Shown one piece after another: positions 16,722-25,288 of a stretch of 64,000 bases of DNA. The position numbers were made by a program, and so were the translations under genes. Each line of letters begins with the position of its first letter. The first letter of the stretch is position 1. The stretch comes from JBBRBB01 sp038206235 (lineage in GTDB: Bacteria > Bacteroidota > Bacteroidia > Chitinophagales > Chitinophagaceae): positions 1 through 64,000 of the forward strand of contig JBBRBB010000018.1 in the NCBI GenBank assembly GCA_038206235.1, written 5' to 3'. Below the pieces are notes generated by a model. That model was not told where the DNA came from, ran no database searches, and saw nothing but the letters and a program-made list of their open reading frames with translations.

Positions 16722-19190
16722 ATGTTTCGCAAGATTGCCTTTACTGTTTTTATCTGCACATTATTCAGCACTGTGTTTTCTCAAACTCAAACTCAAAGCA
16801 AAACATTGCATGCAGTAAAAGCACAGCAACCACCAAAGCTCGATGGAAAATTAGATGATGCAGTTTGGCAAAATGTTCCCATAGCTACGGATTTTACTGA
16901 AAATTTTCCTGACTTCGGGAAACCCTGCCTGCACCGCACAGAAGTAAAAGTTATTTATACAGATGAATCTATTTATGTAGGCGCTTACCTGTACGATACG
17001 CTAAGTCTTATAAGAAAGCAACTAACGCAAAGAGACAAAGAACGATTTCAGGATGTAGATAATTTCAGTGTAACTTTCGATACCTATAAAGACAAGCAAA
17101 ATGCTTTTCAATTTTTGGCTACGGTAGAAAATGTTCAGAGTGATGTTCGCATTTCTGCTGCTGCCAATGGAGGCAATGGAGACGGACCTGCAGGCTTCGA
17201 TTATAACTGGGATGCTGTTTGGGATAGCAGAATTTCTATAGTGAGTGATGGCTGGATTGCGGAAATAAAAATTCCTTATTCTGCCATTCGTTTTTCTGAA
17301 AAAGATGTGCAGGACTGGGGCGTCAATTTTGGCCGGTTTATGCGCCGCACCAATCAACAGTTTTATTGGAATCCTGTTGACCCTAAAATTGATGGCTTCG
17401 TAAATCAATCGGGTACGCTTGAAGGTCTTGAAAATTTACAGCCACCCCTGCGTTTATCTTTTCTGCCATACATTTCACTTGGCTATCAAACAGTACCAAC
17501 CAATAGCGGCACCATCAACAACTTTCTTTACAACGGAGGCATGGATGTAAAATACGGCATCAATGAAAGTTTTACAATGGATATGACTTTGATACCGGAT
17601 TTCGGACAGGTGCAAAGTGATAATGTAGTATTAAACCTTAGTCCTTTTGAACAACACTTCACGGAGAACAGACCTTTTTTTACTGAAGGAACTGAACTCT
17701 TCAACAAAGCCGGCATCTTTTATTCGAGACGTGTGGGAAGCACTCCCACTGGCTATTATAATGTATTGCAGCTTGCAAGCGACAGTGGCTATTCCATCAT
17801 AAAAAATCCTTCGCTCACGCAATTATATAATGCTACAAAATTTTCAGGGCGAACCAAACACAATTTAGGTATAGGAATATTCAATGCGGTTACTGCGCCC
17901 ATGTATGCCACGCTTGATAAGAAGAATGGAGAAACCATCAAAATACAGACAGAGCCATTAGCGAATTACAACATTGTGGTGCTTGATCAGTCATTAAAAA
18001 ATCGTTCTTACATTACATTCACCAACACAAATGTTATTCGCAATGGAAATGCAAGAGATGCAAATGTTGGCGCGGTAAATTTTTCTTTGTTTGATAAAAA
18101 GAACACTTACAATTTTCAACTGAATGGTAAATACAGCACAATAAAAGGCGATGATCCGCATGATGGTTTTGCAACCTTTACTTCTTTTAGTAAAGTTAGC
18201 GGCACATGGCAATGGGGAGTTTATAATAACATCGAATCAAAAAATTATGACCCCAATGATTTGGGATTTCTTCGTTCGCCAAATGAATTTAAAAATGGAG
18301 CATTCATTACATATAACCAGTTTAAGCCAAGCAAAACTTTTAATTTTAGAAATTATAATCTTAATGTAGAGCAGATTAATCTGCTGCAGCCTTTTTCTTA
18401 CCAGGAAACACATGTAAGCGCAAATTTTCTGCATGTTTTCAAAAACTTCTGGGATATAACTTTGATTGCTGAAAGCTCTCCTGCATGGAGCAACGATTAT
18501 TTTGAACTGCGCACACCCGGAAGAGTTTTAAAGCGACTGCCGTTTACATTTTTGGGCTTAGCAGGGAGCACAGACAGCCGCAAAAAATTATTCGTAAATT
18601 ATTTTTTAGGATTTGCAGATTTTTCTCCGCAACCGAATGACCCCTTTTATCTCACCCGTCTTGGTGCACGGTATCGCTTCAGCCCGAAGTTTAGTTTGGA
18701 TTTAGAAGAAGAGCGTCAGGATGATAAAGGAAACTTTGGCTGGGCAACATTCGATTCAGCAGGCGAACCCATTTTAGGTCTCAGGCGAGTTATTCAATAC
18801 ACCAATACACTCAACGCAATTTATAATTTTAAAGCACGAATGGGTTTAACTGTACGTGCAAGGCATTACTGGAGCAAAGTGCATTACTACCAGTTTTACG
18901 ATGTACAGCAGGATGGATATTTTACCAAAAGAGATTTTATACCCGGACTTGAGGAAAATTTTAATTTATTTAATCTCGATATGTTTTTTACATGGGACTT
19001 TCGCTTAGGCAGCCGTCTGATTATTGCATGGAAAAATGCTTTAGGTCCCGATGCAAATATTGATGGAATCACTTACACAAAATATGGTAACAATTTCAGG
19101 CAAATATTTACCGTGCCGCACAGCAATGAATTCTCAATAAAGTTTGTGTACTATATAGATTATTTGCAGCTGAAGAAAAAGAAAACATAA
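16722..19190 (+). CDS. exported DUF5916 protein with CBM9-like N-terminal domain
   Basis: An 822-residue exported protein. The start at 16722 gives a clean signal peptide (MFRKIAFTVFICTLFSTVFSQ); the longer frame from 16653 would bury it. Residues about 30-220 resemble a carbohydrate-binding module 9-like beta sandwich (PPKLDGKLDDAVWQNVP, DESIYVGAYLYD). The remainder fits DUF5916, whose alternating strands suggest an outer-membrane barrel (FTMDMTLIPDFGQVQSDN, FFTEGTELF, ending FSIKFVYYIDYLQLKKKK). Its function is not established; a surface role in binding or degrading a polymer is plausible. A repeat-rich spacer follows. Confidence 0.8.
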   Translation: MFRKIAFTVFICTLFSTVFSQTQTQSKTLHAVKAQQPPKLDGKLDDAVWQNVPIATDFTENFPDFGKPCLHRTEVKVIYTDESIYVGAYLYDTLSLIRKQLTQRDKERFQDVDNFSVTFDTYKDKQNAFQFLATVENVQSDVRISAAANGGNGDGPAGFDYNWDAVWDSRISIVSDGWIAEIKIPYSAIRFSEKDVQDWGVNFGRFMRRTNQQFYWNPVDPKIDGFVNQSGTLEGLENLQPPLRLSFLPYISLGYQTVPTNSGTINNFLYNGGMDVKYGINESFTMDMTLIPDFGQVQSDNVVLNLSPFEQHFTENRPFFTEGTELFNKAGIFYSRRVGSTPTGYYNVLQLASDSGYSIIKNPSLTQLYNATKFSGRTKHNLGIGIFNAVTAPMYATLDKKNGETIKIQTEPLANYNIVVLDQSLKNRSYITFTNTNVIRNGNARDANVGAVNFSLFDKKNTYNFQLNGKYSTIKGDDPHDGFATFTSFSKVSGTWQWGVYNNIESKNYDPNDLGFLRSPNEFKNGAFITYNQFKPSKTFNFRNYNLNVEQINLLQPFSYQETHVSANFLHVFKNFWDITLIAESSPAWSNDYFELRTPGRVLKRLPFTFLGLAGSTDSRKKLFVNYFLGFADFSPQPNDPFYLTRLGARYRFSPKFSLDLEEERQDDKGNFGWATFDSAGEPILGLRRVIQYTNTLNAIYNFKARMGLTVRARHYWSKVHYYQFYDVQQDGYFTKRDFIPGLEENFNLFNLDMFFTWDFRLGSRLIIAWKNALGPDANIDGITYTKYGNNFRQIFTVPHSNEFSIKFVYYIDYLQLKKKKT

Positions 19191-19193
19191 AGC

Positions 19194-19291
19194 CGTTTCT
19201 CGTTTCTCGTTTATCGTTCCACATTGTACTGACTTTCCTGAACATTGAACTTTGAACTGCCAACCACAAACTACAAACCACAAACACAAAC
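19194..19291. repeat. composite intergenic 7-bp repeat array
   Basis: Heptamer blocks CGTTTCT (three variants from 19194), TTGAACT (19245 on) and ACCACAA/ACTACAA (19263 on) fill the space between the converging DUF5916 and ogt genes. On the opposite strand these are the same words found inside pbpC (GAGAAAC, AGTTCAA). Confidence 0.85.
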
Positions 19292-19788
19292 TAAAATAGT
19301 GTTTGTATTCCATGCAGCACTTTAAACTCATGTTGCAGCAGCCATTTTTTTCTCCACAATCCACCTGAGTAACCAATCAAACTTTTATCACTCCCTATTA
19401 TACGATGACAAGGAACAATAATGCAAATTTTATTTTTTCCGTTTGTTGAAGCCGCAGCTCTTATTGCTTTTACATCACCGATGCGTTGCGCAAGCTCAAG
19501 ATAAGAAATAGTTTTGCCATAAGGTATTTGTACTAATTCTCCCCAAACCTTTTGCTGAAACTCTGTTCCTGATTGATAAACCGGAATGTCAAAACTATTA
19601 CGCTTTCCATTAAAAAATTCAATCAGTTCTTCTGTGCATTGGTGCATTACTTCAGTAATTCCAGGCTCGCCATGAGTAACCTGTTCGGGATTATCAATAA
19701 AGAGCAACTCTGAAATATAATTTTCTGTGCCCCCAATTTTTAATAATCCGACCGGGCTTTGATAATATGTGTAGTACAGGTTACGCAA
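19291..19788 (-). CDS. ogt: methylated-DNA--protein-cysteine methyltransferase
   Basis: A 165-residue suicide repair protein that moves the alkyl group from O6-alkylguanine to its own cysteine. The active-site motif is VPCHR with C127. The helix-turn-helix segment TEFQQKVWGELVQIPYGKTISYLELA and the GYSGGLWRKKWLLQHE tail are standard for Ogt/MGMT. Length is normal. The stop codon lies at the edge of the 7-bp repeat array. CsaA lies upstream on the same strand, separated by a cluster of palindromes. Confidence 0.95.
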   Translation of the reverse strand: MRNLYYTYYQSPVGLLKIGGTENYISELLFIDNPEQVTHGEPGITEVMHQCTEELIEFFNGKRNSFDIPVYQSGTEFQQKVWGELVQIPYGKTISYLELAQRIGDVKAIRAAASTNGKNKICIIVPCHRIIGSDKSLIGYSGGLWRKKWLLQHEFKVLHGIQTLF

Positions 19789-19802
19789 GTTATTTTTAAA
19801 AC

Positions 19803-19958
19803 ATGGTCTGACCTCCGGCCTCCGTGCAATAACGGTCAGACGGCTCTAAACCGTCAGACCGATAACATGGTCTGACTTTCGCCTTGCGAACAGGCTGCCC
19901 CGGGTCTGACCATTTGAATTGCGATAACGGTCAGACGCGGCTCTAAACCGTCAGACCG
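19803..19958. repeat. cluster of GGTCAGAC palindromes
   Basis: Two near-identical hairpins, 19834-19860 and 19929-19957, each begin GGTCAGACG, contain GGCTCTAAA and end CCGTCAGACC followed by GATA. Three further GGTCTGAC half sites lie at 19805, 19869 and 19914. Related copies are at 21345-21378 and 26572-26610, all between genes. Confidence 0.9.
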
Positions 19959-19972
19959 ATATTTAAAATCCA

Positions 19973-20302
19973 TTACCCAATCTTCCCTCCATTTTGCACT
20001 TCTCTTTCAGGCTGCAATAAAATTACCTCATTATTTTCATCATATACGCCAAGCACAAGACACTCACTGAAAAAATTGGCAATTTGCTTTACAGGAAAAT
20101 TTACAACTGCTATCACTTGTTTATTCAACAACGCTTCCTTTGAATAGTGATGTATTATTTGTGCCGATGATTTTTTTATTCCAAGCTCGCCAAAATCAAT
20201 TGTAAGTTGAAAGGAAGGTTTTCTTGCCTGTGGAAAATCATTCACCTCAATCACAGTACCGCAGCGAATATCAATCTTTTCAAAATCTTGCCATGTAATC
20301 AT
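19973..20302 (-). CDS. csaA: CsaA-like tRNA-binding domain protein
   Basis: A 109-residue OB-fold protein starting MITWQDFEKIDIRCGTVIEV, the pattern of the free-standing tRNA-binding domain also found at the end of methionyl-tRNA synthetase. PSFQLTIDFGELGIKKSSAQI and QVIAVVNFPVKQIA are family landmarks. In Bacillus, CsaA has a chaperone-like, secretion-linked activity; the role here is inferred only. It stands apart from ogt by about 180 bases of palindromic DNA. Confidence 0.9.
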   Translation of the reverse strand: MITWQDFEKIDIRCGTVIEVNDFPQARKPSFQLTIDFGELGIKKSSAQIIHHYSKEALLNKQVIAVVNFPVKQIANFFSECLVLGVYDENNEVILLQPEREVQNGGKIG

Positions 20303-20385
20303 TTTTCAAGTTTTATTTTTACATAAAGTTAGTAATGAATATTTCCTCTGTCTTCTGTTTTGAATCTGCTTATTCATCGTGCCAA

Positions 20386-20413
20386 AGTCCCCCACCGGGG
20401 GATTTAGGGGGCT
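20386..20413. repeat. intergenic GGGGATTTAGGGG palindrome
   Basis: CCCCC-ACC-GGGGG followed by ATTTAGGGGGCT, which pairs with the leading AGTCCCCC. It is close kin of the in-frame copy in purL (11724-11757) and of 44376-44402, and ends in a T-run. Confidence 0.85.
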
Positions 20414-20474
20414 TTTTAAAATTTATAGTGCAATTTGCATTACATAATTTTATCAAACATTAAAATTAAAAAAT

Positions 20475-20885
20475 ATGAAACGAAATGCAACCGCCGTTTG
20501 GAACGGTTCCGGGAAAGAAGGCAATGGAACATTATCTACCCAAAGCGGCGTATTGAAAGATACTCAATACTCTTACAAATCACGGTTTGAAAATGGCACC
20601 GGCACTAACCCCGAAGAATTGATTGCCGCTGCACATGCAGGATGCTTCACCATGAAGTTGAGCTTTGCATTAGGAGAAGCGGGTTTTACGCCTGAGAAGG
20701 TGGAAACAACATCGCAGGTAAATTTTGAGAACGGTGCTGTTACTGAATCGCATCTTATTTTAAAAGCAAAAGTTCCGGGCATTGATAAACAAAAATTTGA
20801 AGAATGTGCAAAAGATGCAAAAGAAAACTGCCCTATTAGCAAACTGCTGAATACAAATATTACACTTGAATCTACACTCGAATAA
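20475..20885 (+). CDS. osmC: OsmC-family peroxide-detoxifying protein
   Basis: A 136-residue OsmC/Ohr-fold thiol peroxidase. The two reactive cysteines are C57 (AAAHAGCFTM) and C119 (KENCPISKLL). The N-terminal ATAVWNGSGKEGNGTLSTQSG places it in the OsmC rather than the Ohr branch. It is expected to reduce organic peroxides in the cytoplasm as a dimer. The GNAT gene begins 2 bases after its stop, so the two are probably one transcript. Confidence 0.93.
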   Translation: MKRNATAVWNGSGKEGNGTLSTQSGVLKDTQYSYKSRFENGTGTNPEELIAAAHAGCFTMKLSFALGEAGFTPEKVETTSQVNFENGAVTESHLILKAKVPGIDKQKFEECAKDAKENCPISKLLNTNITLESTLE

Positions 20886-20887
20886 CT

Positions 20888-21331
20888 ATGCCTGTCAATA
20901 TAAAAAGAGCTGGTGTTGAGGATGCCGCCATTATAGCGCCGCTGTTTGATGCCTACAGAATTTTTTATGGGCAAGCCAGTGATGTAGCAGCAGCAGAAAA
21001 ATTTATAAAGGAAAGATTGCTGAGCAATGAATCAGTAATCTTTCTTGCCTTTGAAGACAAAGAAGCGATTGCATTTACTCAGCTATATCCAATTTTTACA
21101 TCTGTAGGAATGCAGAGGGCCTGGCTGCTGAATGATTTATTTGTATATGAAAATGCAAGAGGAAAAGGCATTGCGATGATGCTGCTTGAATCTGCAAAAC
21201 AGCATGGAAGAAGCACGAACAGCAAATGGCTGATGCTGCAAACACATCATGATAATTACATTGCTCATGCATTGTATCAAAGAAACGGATGGATAAAAGA
21301 GAATGATGTGATTTATTTAATCAATGTGTAA
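20888..21331 (+). CDS. GNAT-family N-acetyltransferase
   Basis: A 147-residue protein with the GNAT acetyl-CoA loop (VYENARGKGIAMMLLESAK, the Q/RxxGxG/A motif) and a C-terminal ALYQRNGW strand-turn. The N-terminus INIKRAGVEDAAIIAPLFDAYR is typical of the fold. The acceptor cannot be predicted. It lies 2 bases after osmC and is followed by a GGTCAGAC-family palindrome that could end the transcript. Confidence 0.88.
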   Translation: MPVNIKRAGVEDAAIIAPLFDAYRIFYGQASDVAAAEKFIKERLLSNESVIFLAFEDKEAIAFTQLYPIFTSVGMQRAWLLNDLFVYENARGKGIAMMLLESAKQHGRSTNSKWLMLQTHHDNYIAHALYQRNGWIKENDVIYLINV

Positions 21332-21344
21332 CTCTTTTAATTAA

Positions 21345-21378
21345 CGGTGTCTGACGGCTACAAGCCGTCTGACCGTTA
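21345..21378. repeat. GGTCAGAC-family palindrome
   Basis: Arms GACGGCT and AGCCGTC (21353-21359, 21363-21369) with CGGTGTCT on one side and TGACCGTTA on the other. Its reverse strand begins TAACGGTCAGACGGCT, as in the 19.8-kb cluster. It lies between two converging genes. Confidence 0.85.
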
Positions 21379-21394
21379 TGGCTTTTGTGATTTC

Positions 21395-22285
21395 TTACCT
21401 GAATCTTTCACTCACCACTAAATCTTTGCTGCCTGCAGTGTAAACATAAAAACCTTCTCCGCTTTTTACTCCTAACTTTCCTGCAACTACCATATTTACC
21501 AAAAGCGGACAGGGTGCATATTTTGTATTTCCAAAACCATTATGCAAAACATTCAAAATGCTAAGGCAAACGTCAAGACCAATAAAATCAGCTAACTGCA
21601 ATGGTCCCATTGGATGTGCCATACCGAGTTTCATGATTGTATCTATTTCTTCAACACCGGCTATGCCTTCATACAAACTATAAATGGCTTCGTTGAGCAT
21701 TGGCATTAATATTTTATTTGCGATGAAGCCCGGATAATCATTTACTACGCAGGGAACTTTTCCTAATCTCTTACTTAATTCAACAATAGTTTCTGTAACT
21801 TCTTTTTTTGTTGCATAACCATTGATTATTTCTACCAGCTTCATTACAGGAACCGGATTCATAAAGTGCATACCGATTACCTGCGGCGGACGTTTTGTCG
21901 CTGCAGCAATTTTGGTAATCGAAATGGATGATGTGTTAGTTGCTAAAATTGCATTCCGCGGTGCAGCTTCGTCAATTTGTTTAAAGATGCTAAGTTTCAG
22001 TTCTATGTTTTCTGTTGCTGCTTCTACAACAAGCTCAGCGTTCTTTACTCCGTCTGCAAGGTTTGTGATGGGAGTGATATTATTTAATGCATGCTGTTTT
22101 TGTTCTTCCGTAACTGCGCCTTTGCTTATTTGCCTGTCGAAGTTTTTTGTGATTGTAACAATTGCTTTTTTTAACTGGTCTGCACTAACATCAATAAGAT
22201 TTACGGTGAAGCCATTTTGTGCAAACACATGCGCTATTCCATTGCCCATTGTGCCGGCGCCGATTACTGCCACTGTCTGAAGCAT
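21395..22285 (-). CDS. hbd: 3-hydroxybutyryl-CoA dehydrogenase
   Basis: A 296-residue NAD(P)-dependent enzyme of fatty-acid/butyrate metabolism, interconverting 3-hydroxyacyl-CoA and acetoacetyl-CoA. The nucleotide-binding motif is VAVIGAGTMGNGIAHVFA at the N-terminus. ATNTSSISIT, GMHFMNPVPVMKLVE (with the catalytic His) and VNDYPGFIANKIL are conserved family segments. The C-terminal domain ends GEGFYVYTAGSK. Single-domain length is normal. No other beta-oxidation genes are adjacent. Confidence 0.94.
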   Translation of the reverse strand: MLQTVAVIGAGTMGNGIAHVFAQNGFTVNLIDVSADQLKKAIVTITKNFDRQISKGAVTEEQKQHALNNITPITNLADGVKNAELVVEAATENIELKLSIFKQIDEAAPRNAILATNTSSISITKIAAATKRPPQVIGMHFMNPVPVMKLVEIINGYATKKEVTETIVELSKRLGKVPCVVNDYPGFIANKILMPMLNEAIYSLYEGIAGVEEIDTIMKLGMAHPMGPLQLADFIGLDVCLSILNVLHNGFGNTKYAPCPLLVNMVVAGKLGVKSGEGFYVYTAGSKDLVVSERFR

Positions 22286-22337
22286 GATTTTTTTGGATTA
22301 AAAATTATCAGGAAAATTAAATAGCGGTGCAAGATAA

Positions 22338-22432
22338 TTTGTTTTCGCTATGTGCGTTTCAGCTATATGTTATTGCCCGAAACAAAAACCAAATCTCTTG
22401 AGCATATTCAGGAAGAATTAGGAATTGGGTAA
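22338..22432 (+). pseudogene. C-terminal remnant of an MFS sugar porter
   Basis: Two short pieces in different frames match the end of sugar-porter family transporters. FAMCVSAICY (from 22344) resembles the last membrane helix. LLPETKTKSLEHIQEELG then continues in another frame to a TAA at 22432 and corresponds to the well-known PETKGKSLEEI tail. No other part of the transporter is present. It lies between hbd and the subtilase gene and is too short to be expressed usefully. Confidence 0.7.
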
Positions 22433-22593
22433 CGATTAGAAATTATTTCCCCTGAATTATTATGAATAACTTCTGAATATGCACTACATTCATTCCCGCT
22501 TTGTATTAGCGTAAGTAATATTACATCCATTTGCGTATAAAACATGGCACATTAAATTTCAAACTCATCTCCTCACTTATTAAAAAACCATTT

Positions 22594-24126
22594 ATGAAAA
22601 AAATTTTTTATCTCATTGTTTGCATCGCTTTTGCAATTGCATCATGCAAAAAAAATTCAGAGCAGGAATATAGTAATGCGAATGCGAATCGCAACCAAAG
22701 CCAACTAATTAGCACGGCCGTGATAAACGCTTTCATTCGTGAAGAAATATACAAAAGCGGGGAATTCAATTGGGCTAAAGCTTCTGATGAAATGCTGTGG
22801 AGCGCTGTAATACACAGCGGCGACCATATAGTTTCTGTTGGCTATAAGCCCGCTGATGAAGAAAATGTTGAGAAGAGACTGACCGAAATAAATATCAGTT
22901 CAAAAAAATGGCTCACAGTAAAGCAGCAGGTATTACAGATTATTTTTAATGAAGAAAAAAAACAAAGACACAATCTTAAAATAGAAAATCTTGAAGTATG
23001 GAAAGAAAAAGTTTTACCTGTGATGGATGTAACCATTGAAAATATAAACACTATAAAATTATTGCGGCAAAGCAAATTGATAAGATACGCAGAGCCGATG
23101 GGATACGACCCTGAAAAATTTGAAAACAACGACAAGGTTTTAATTGGCGGCAGTGGCTGTGGCGGTTATGTGGGAGATAATAATTTAATTGAGGGAAGCG
23201 ATTACACTGTTGTTGCACCCAGCGCAAAAGTTTCCTGGAATTATAGTTATCATGGCATTCAAAATGCATGGACAAGAACTACGGGCACCGGAATAAAAGT
23301 AATGGTAATTGATTCCGGGGTTAGTGATGACCAGGATAATCTTGGCAGTGAATTTAATCAGGGCTATTCTTTAGGACGCACTATTCAAAAAATAGTAACG
23401 TTGCCACGCTCAAATTCGGTTAATGATAACTGCGGGCATGGCACAGCGATGGCGGGTGAAATTGCTGCGCCCCGGTGTGTTGACGGTAATTCATGCGGTG
23501 TTGCTTACAATTGTAATCTTGTTACCTGTCATGCTTCAGAAGATGTATATCTCGATGAAAGCCGCGAAGTAAAAGGCGTAAGCGATGCCTACACGTATGC
23601 AGCTAACGACAGCACTATAAAAATTACCAGCGAGAGTACAGGACGTATTACTACTGCATCTCAAATAAGAGATGCCATTCTATATGCTTACGGAAAAGGC
23701 AAGCTTATGTTTTGCGCAGGCGGAACTTCTTTTAGCTGGAGCGCCTGGTGGTGGGGCGTAATTTTTCCTGCTTCTATATCCGAAGTAAATGCGATTACCG
23801 GGATTAAAGACTATGAGGATAGAGTTGTTGCCTGCGATGATTGCCATAAAGGACCAGAGATAGATTTTGTAATTGTGATGGAAAAAAGAAGAGGTGGCTT
23901 ACATGCTCTCTCAACTGCTACGAGTGGTGATGTGCCTACTACGGTGGGTGGTTCTTCTATTGCAACTGCTACCTCTGCAGGCATTGCAGCCCTTGTGTGG
24001 AGCAGGTTTCCAACTTTTACACGTGACGAGGTATTAAATAAATTAATTACAACAGCAAGCGAATATCCCAACCAGCGTTATTATTTTGGATGGGGAAAAT
24101 TGAATGCAGATTTGGCAACGCAATAA
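22594..24126 (+). CDS. subtilisin-family (S8) serine protease lipoprotein
   Basis: A 510-residue protein from the ATG at 22594, which gives a lipoprotein signal (FYLIVCIAFAIASC, lipid-bearing Cys at 17). Residues about 30-190 form a propeptide-like region. The S8 triad is D240 (MVIDSGVS), H282 (CGHGTAMAGEIA) and S455 (VGGSSIATATSAGIAAL), in the expected order. There is an unusual Cys-rich stretch around the catalytic core (CGGYVG, RCVDGNSCGVAYNCNLVTCH), which may form disulfides outside the cytoplasm. No sorting domain is present, so an envelope-anchored protease is likely. Another lipoprotein gene follows on the same strand. Confidence 0.88.
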   Translation: MKKIFYLIVCIAFAIASCKKNSEQEYSNANANRNQSQLISTAVINAFIREEIYKSGEFNWAKASDEMLWSAVIHSGDHIVSVGYKPADEENVEKRLTEINISSKKWLTVKQQVLQIIFNEEKKQRHNLKIENLEVWKEKVLPVMDVTIENINTIKLLRQSKLIRYAEPMGYDPEKFENNDKVLIGGSGCGGYVGDNNLIEGSDYTVVAPSAKVSWNYSYHGIQNAWTRTTGTGIKVMVIDSGVSDDQDNLGSEFNQGYSLGRTIQKIVTLPRSNSVNDNCGHGTAMAGEIAAPRCVDGNSCGVAYNCNLVTCHASEDVYLDESREVKGVSDAYTYAANDSTIKITSESTGRITTASQIRDAILYAYGKGKLMFCAGGTSFSWSAWWWGVIFPASISEVNAITGIKDYEDRVVACDDCHKGPEIDFVIVMEKRRGGLHALSTATSGDVPTTVGGSSIATATSAGIAALVWSRFPTFTRDEVLNKLITTASEYPNQRYYFGWGKLNADLATQ

Positions 24127-24166
24127 GTTTGCAGTATGCAGTTTACAGTTTGCAGTTTACAGTTTT
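24127..24166. repeat. intergenic 7-bp repeat array
   Basis: Just under six heptamers, GTTTGCA, GTATGCA, GTTTACA, GTTTGCA, GTTTACA and a partial unit, immediately after the subtilase stop codon. It is similar in design to the arrays at 2984, 13454 and 19194. Confidence 0.9.
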
Positions 24167-24259
24167 TCATAAAATATAAATCAGGGAAAAATTTTTTTAG
24201 ACCCGAATAGTGAAAAAATAATTGGCACAGTTATTCGACAAAGAAAAAAAACAATTTTT

Positions 24260-25273
24260 ATGAAAAACTTTTCTTTGGCCATGCTGGCTGTTTTTTTATT
24301 TTTAATGAGTTCCTGTATAAAAGAATCTTCCCATTCATCAACCGCATCTTCAAATAAATCATCAGCAGAAAAGCTGAATGGTGCAAATGCCTGCAATGCA
24401 ACATTGGCTGATGCTGAGAACATTCAAATCTTTCCAAACAACAACGCATGGAATATAAATATTTCCACTGCGCCGGTTGATTCTTACAGCGATCAAATCA
24501 TTGCAAACTTTTCTTCTTCAGCATTGAAGGCAGATTTTGGCAGCGGCCTTTGGCAGGGTGCGCCCATCGGCATTCCTTATGTAGTGGTTTGCGGCTTACA
24601 GCAAAAATACAATGTAGATTTTCGTGCCGATGGTGATGATGGAGATTATGGTGATGAAAGCGACCCAGGTCCGTATGCAATTCCTTTAACGGCGCCAATC
24701 GAAGGCAATGGTGTTGGCGATGCGCATGTAATTTCCGTTGATAAAGACAATGGCATTTTATATGAATTATACAATGCCAATACAAGCGGCAATCATTGGG
24801 AAGCCTCATCAGGCGCTATCTATGATTTAAACAGCAACAAGCTGCGACCAAAAGGATGGACAAGCGCCGATGCAGCAGGCTTGCCTATCTTCCCGGGATT
24901 AGTGCGTTATGAAGAAATATTAAAGGGTGAGATTGACCATGCCATTCGCTTTACATTACAAAGCTCAAACGTAACGCCAAATTATTATGTGTTCAATGCA
25001 CGGCATGGCGTAAACAGCAGTGGCGGAAAGTATTCATTACCCTTTGGTGCAAGAATGCGCCTGAAATCAAATTACAATATCAGCTCCTTCTCTCCCGCCA
25101 ACCGCATCATATTAACGGCAATGAAAAATTATGGAATTGTGCTCGCAGATATTGGCAGCAATATGTACATAAGCGGCGCACCTGATGCCAGGTGGAATAA
25201 CGATGACCTGCATGATTTGGGAAGAGTTACCGCATCTGATTTTGAAGTGGCCTGGTTTAAGCATAAAAATTAA
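24260..25273 (+). CDS. conserved lipoprotein of unknown function
   Basis: A 337-residue protein with a lipoprotein signal (MLAVFLFLMSSC, Cys 19) followed by a Ser-rich linker. The body carries a run of motifs I recognise from an uncharacterised secreted family found across distant phyla: IFPNNNAWNINISTAPVDSYS, GIPYVVV, ESDPGPYAIPLTAPIEG, HVISVDKDNGILYELY, RPKGWTSADAAGLPIFPGLV, and ADIGSNMYISGAPDARW. Conserved Asp, His and Gly residues suggest an enzyme or a glycan-binding surface, but no catalytic set is identifiable. It follows the subtilase gene after a 7-bp repeat spacer of about 130 bases. Confidence 0.72.
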   Translation: MKNFSLAMLAVFLFLMSSCIKESSHSSTASSNKSSAEKLNGANACNATLADAENIQIFPNNNAWNINISTAPVDSYSDQIIANFSSSALKADFGSGLWQGAPIGIPYVVVCGLQQKYNVDFRADGDDGDYGDESDPGPYAIPLTAPIEGNGVGDAHVISVDKDNGILYELYNANTSGNHWEASSGAIYDLNSNKLRPKGWTSADAAGLPIFPGLVRYEEILKGEIDHAIRFTLQSSNVTPNYYVFNARHGVNSSGGKYSLPFGARMRLKSNYNISSFSPANRIILTAMKNYGIVLADIGSNMYISGAPDARWNNDDLHDLGRVTASDFEVAWFKHKN

Positions 25274-25288
25274 ATGGCAGAGCAGGTT

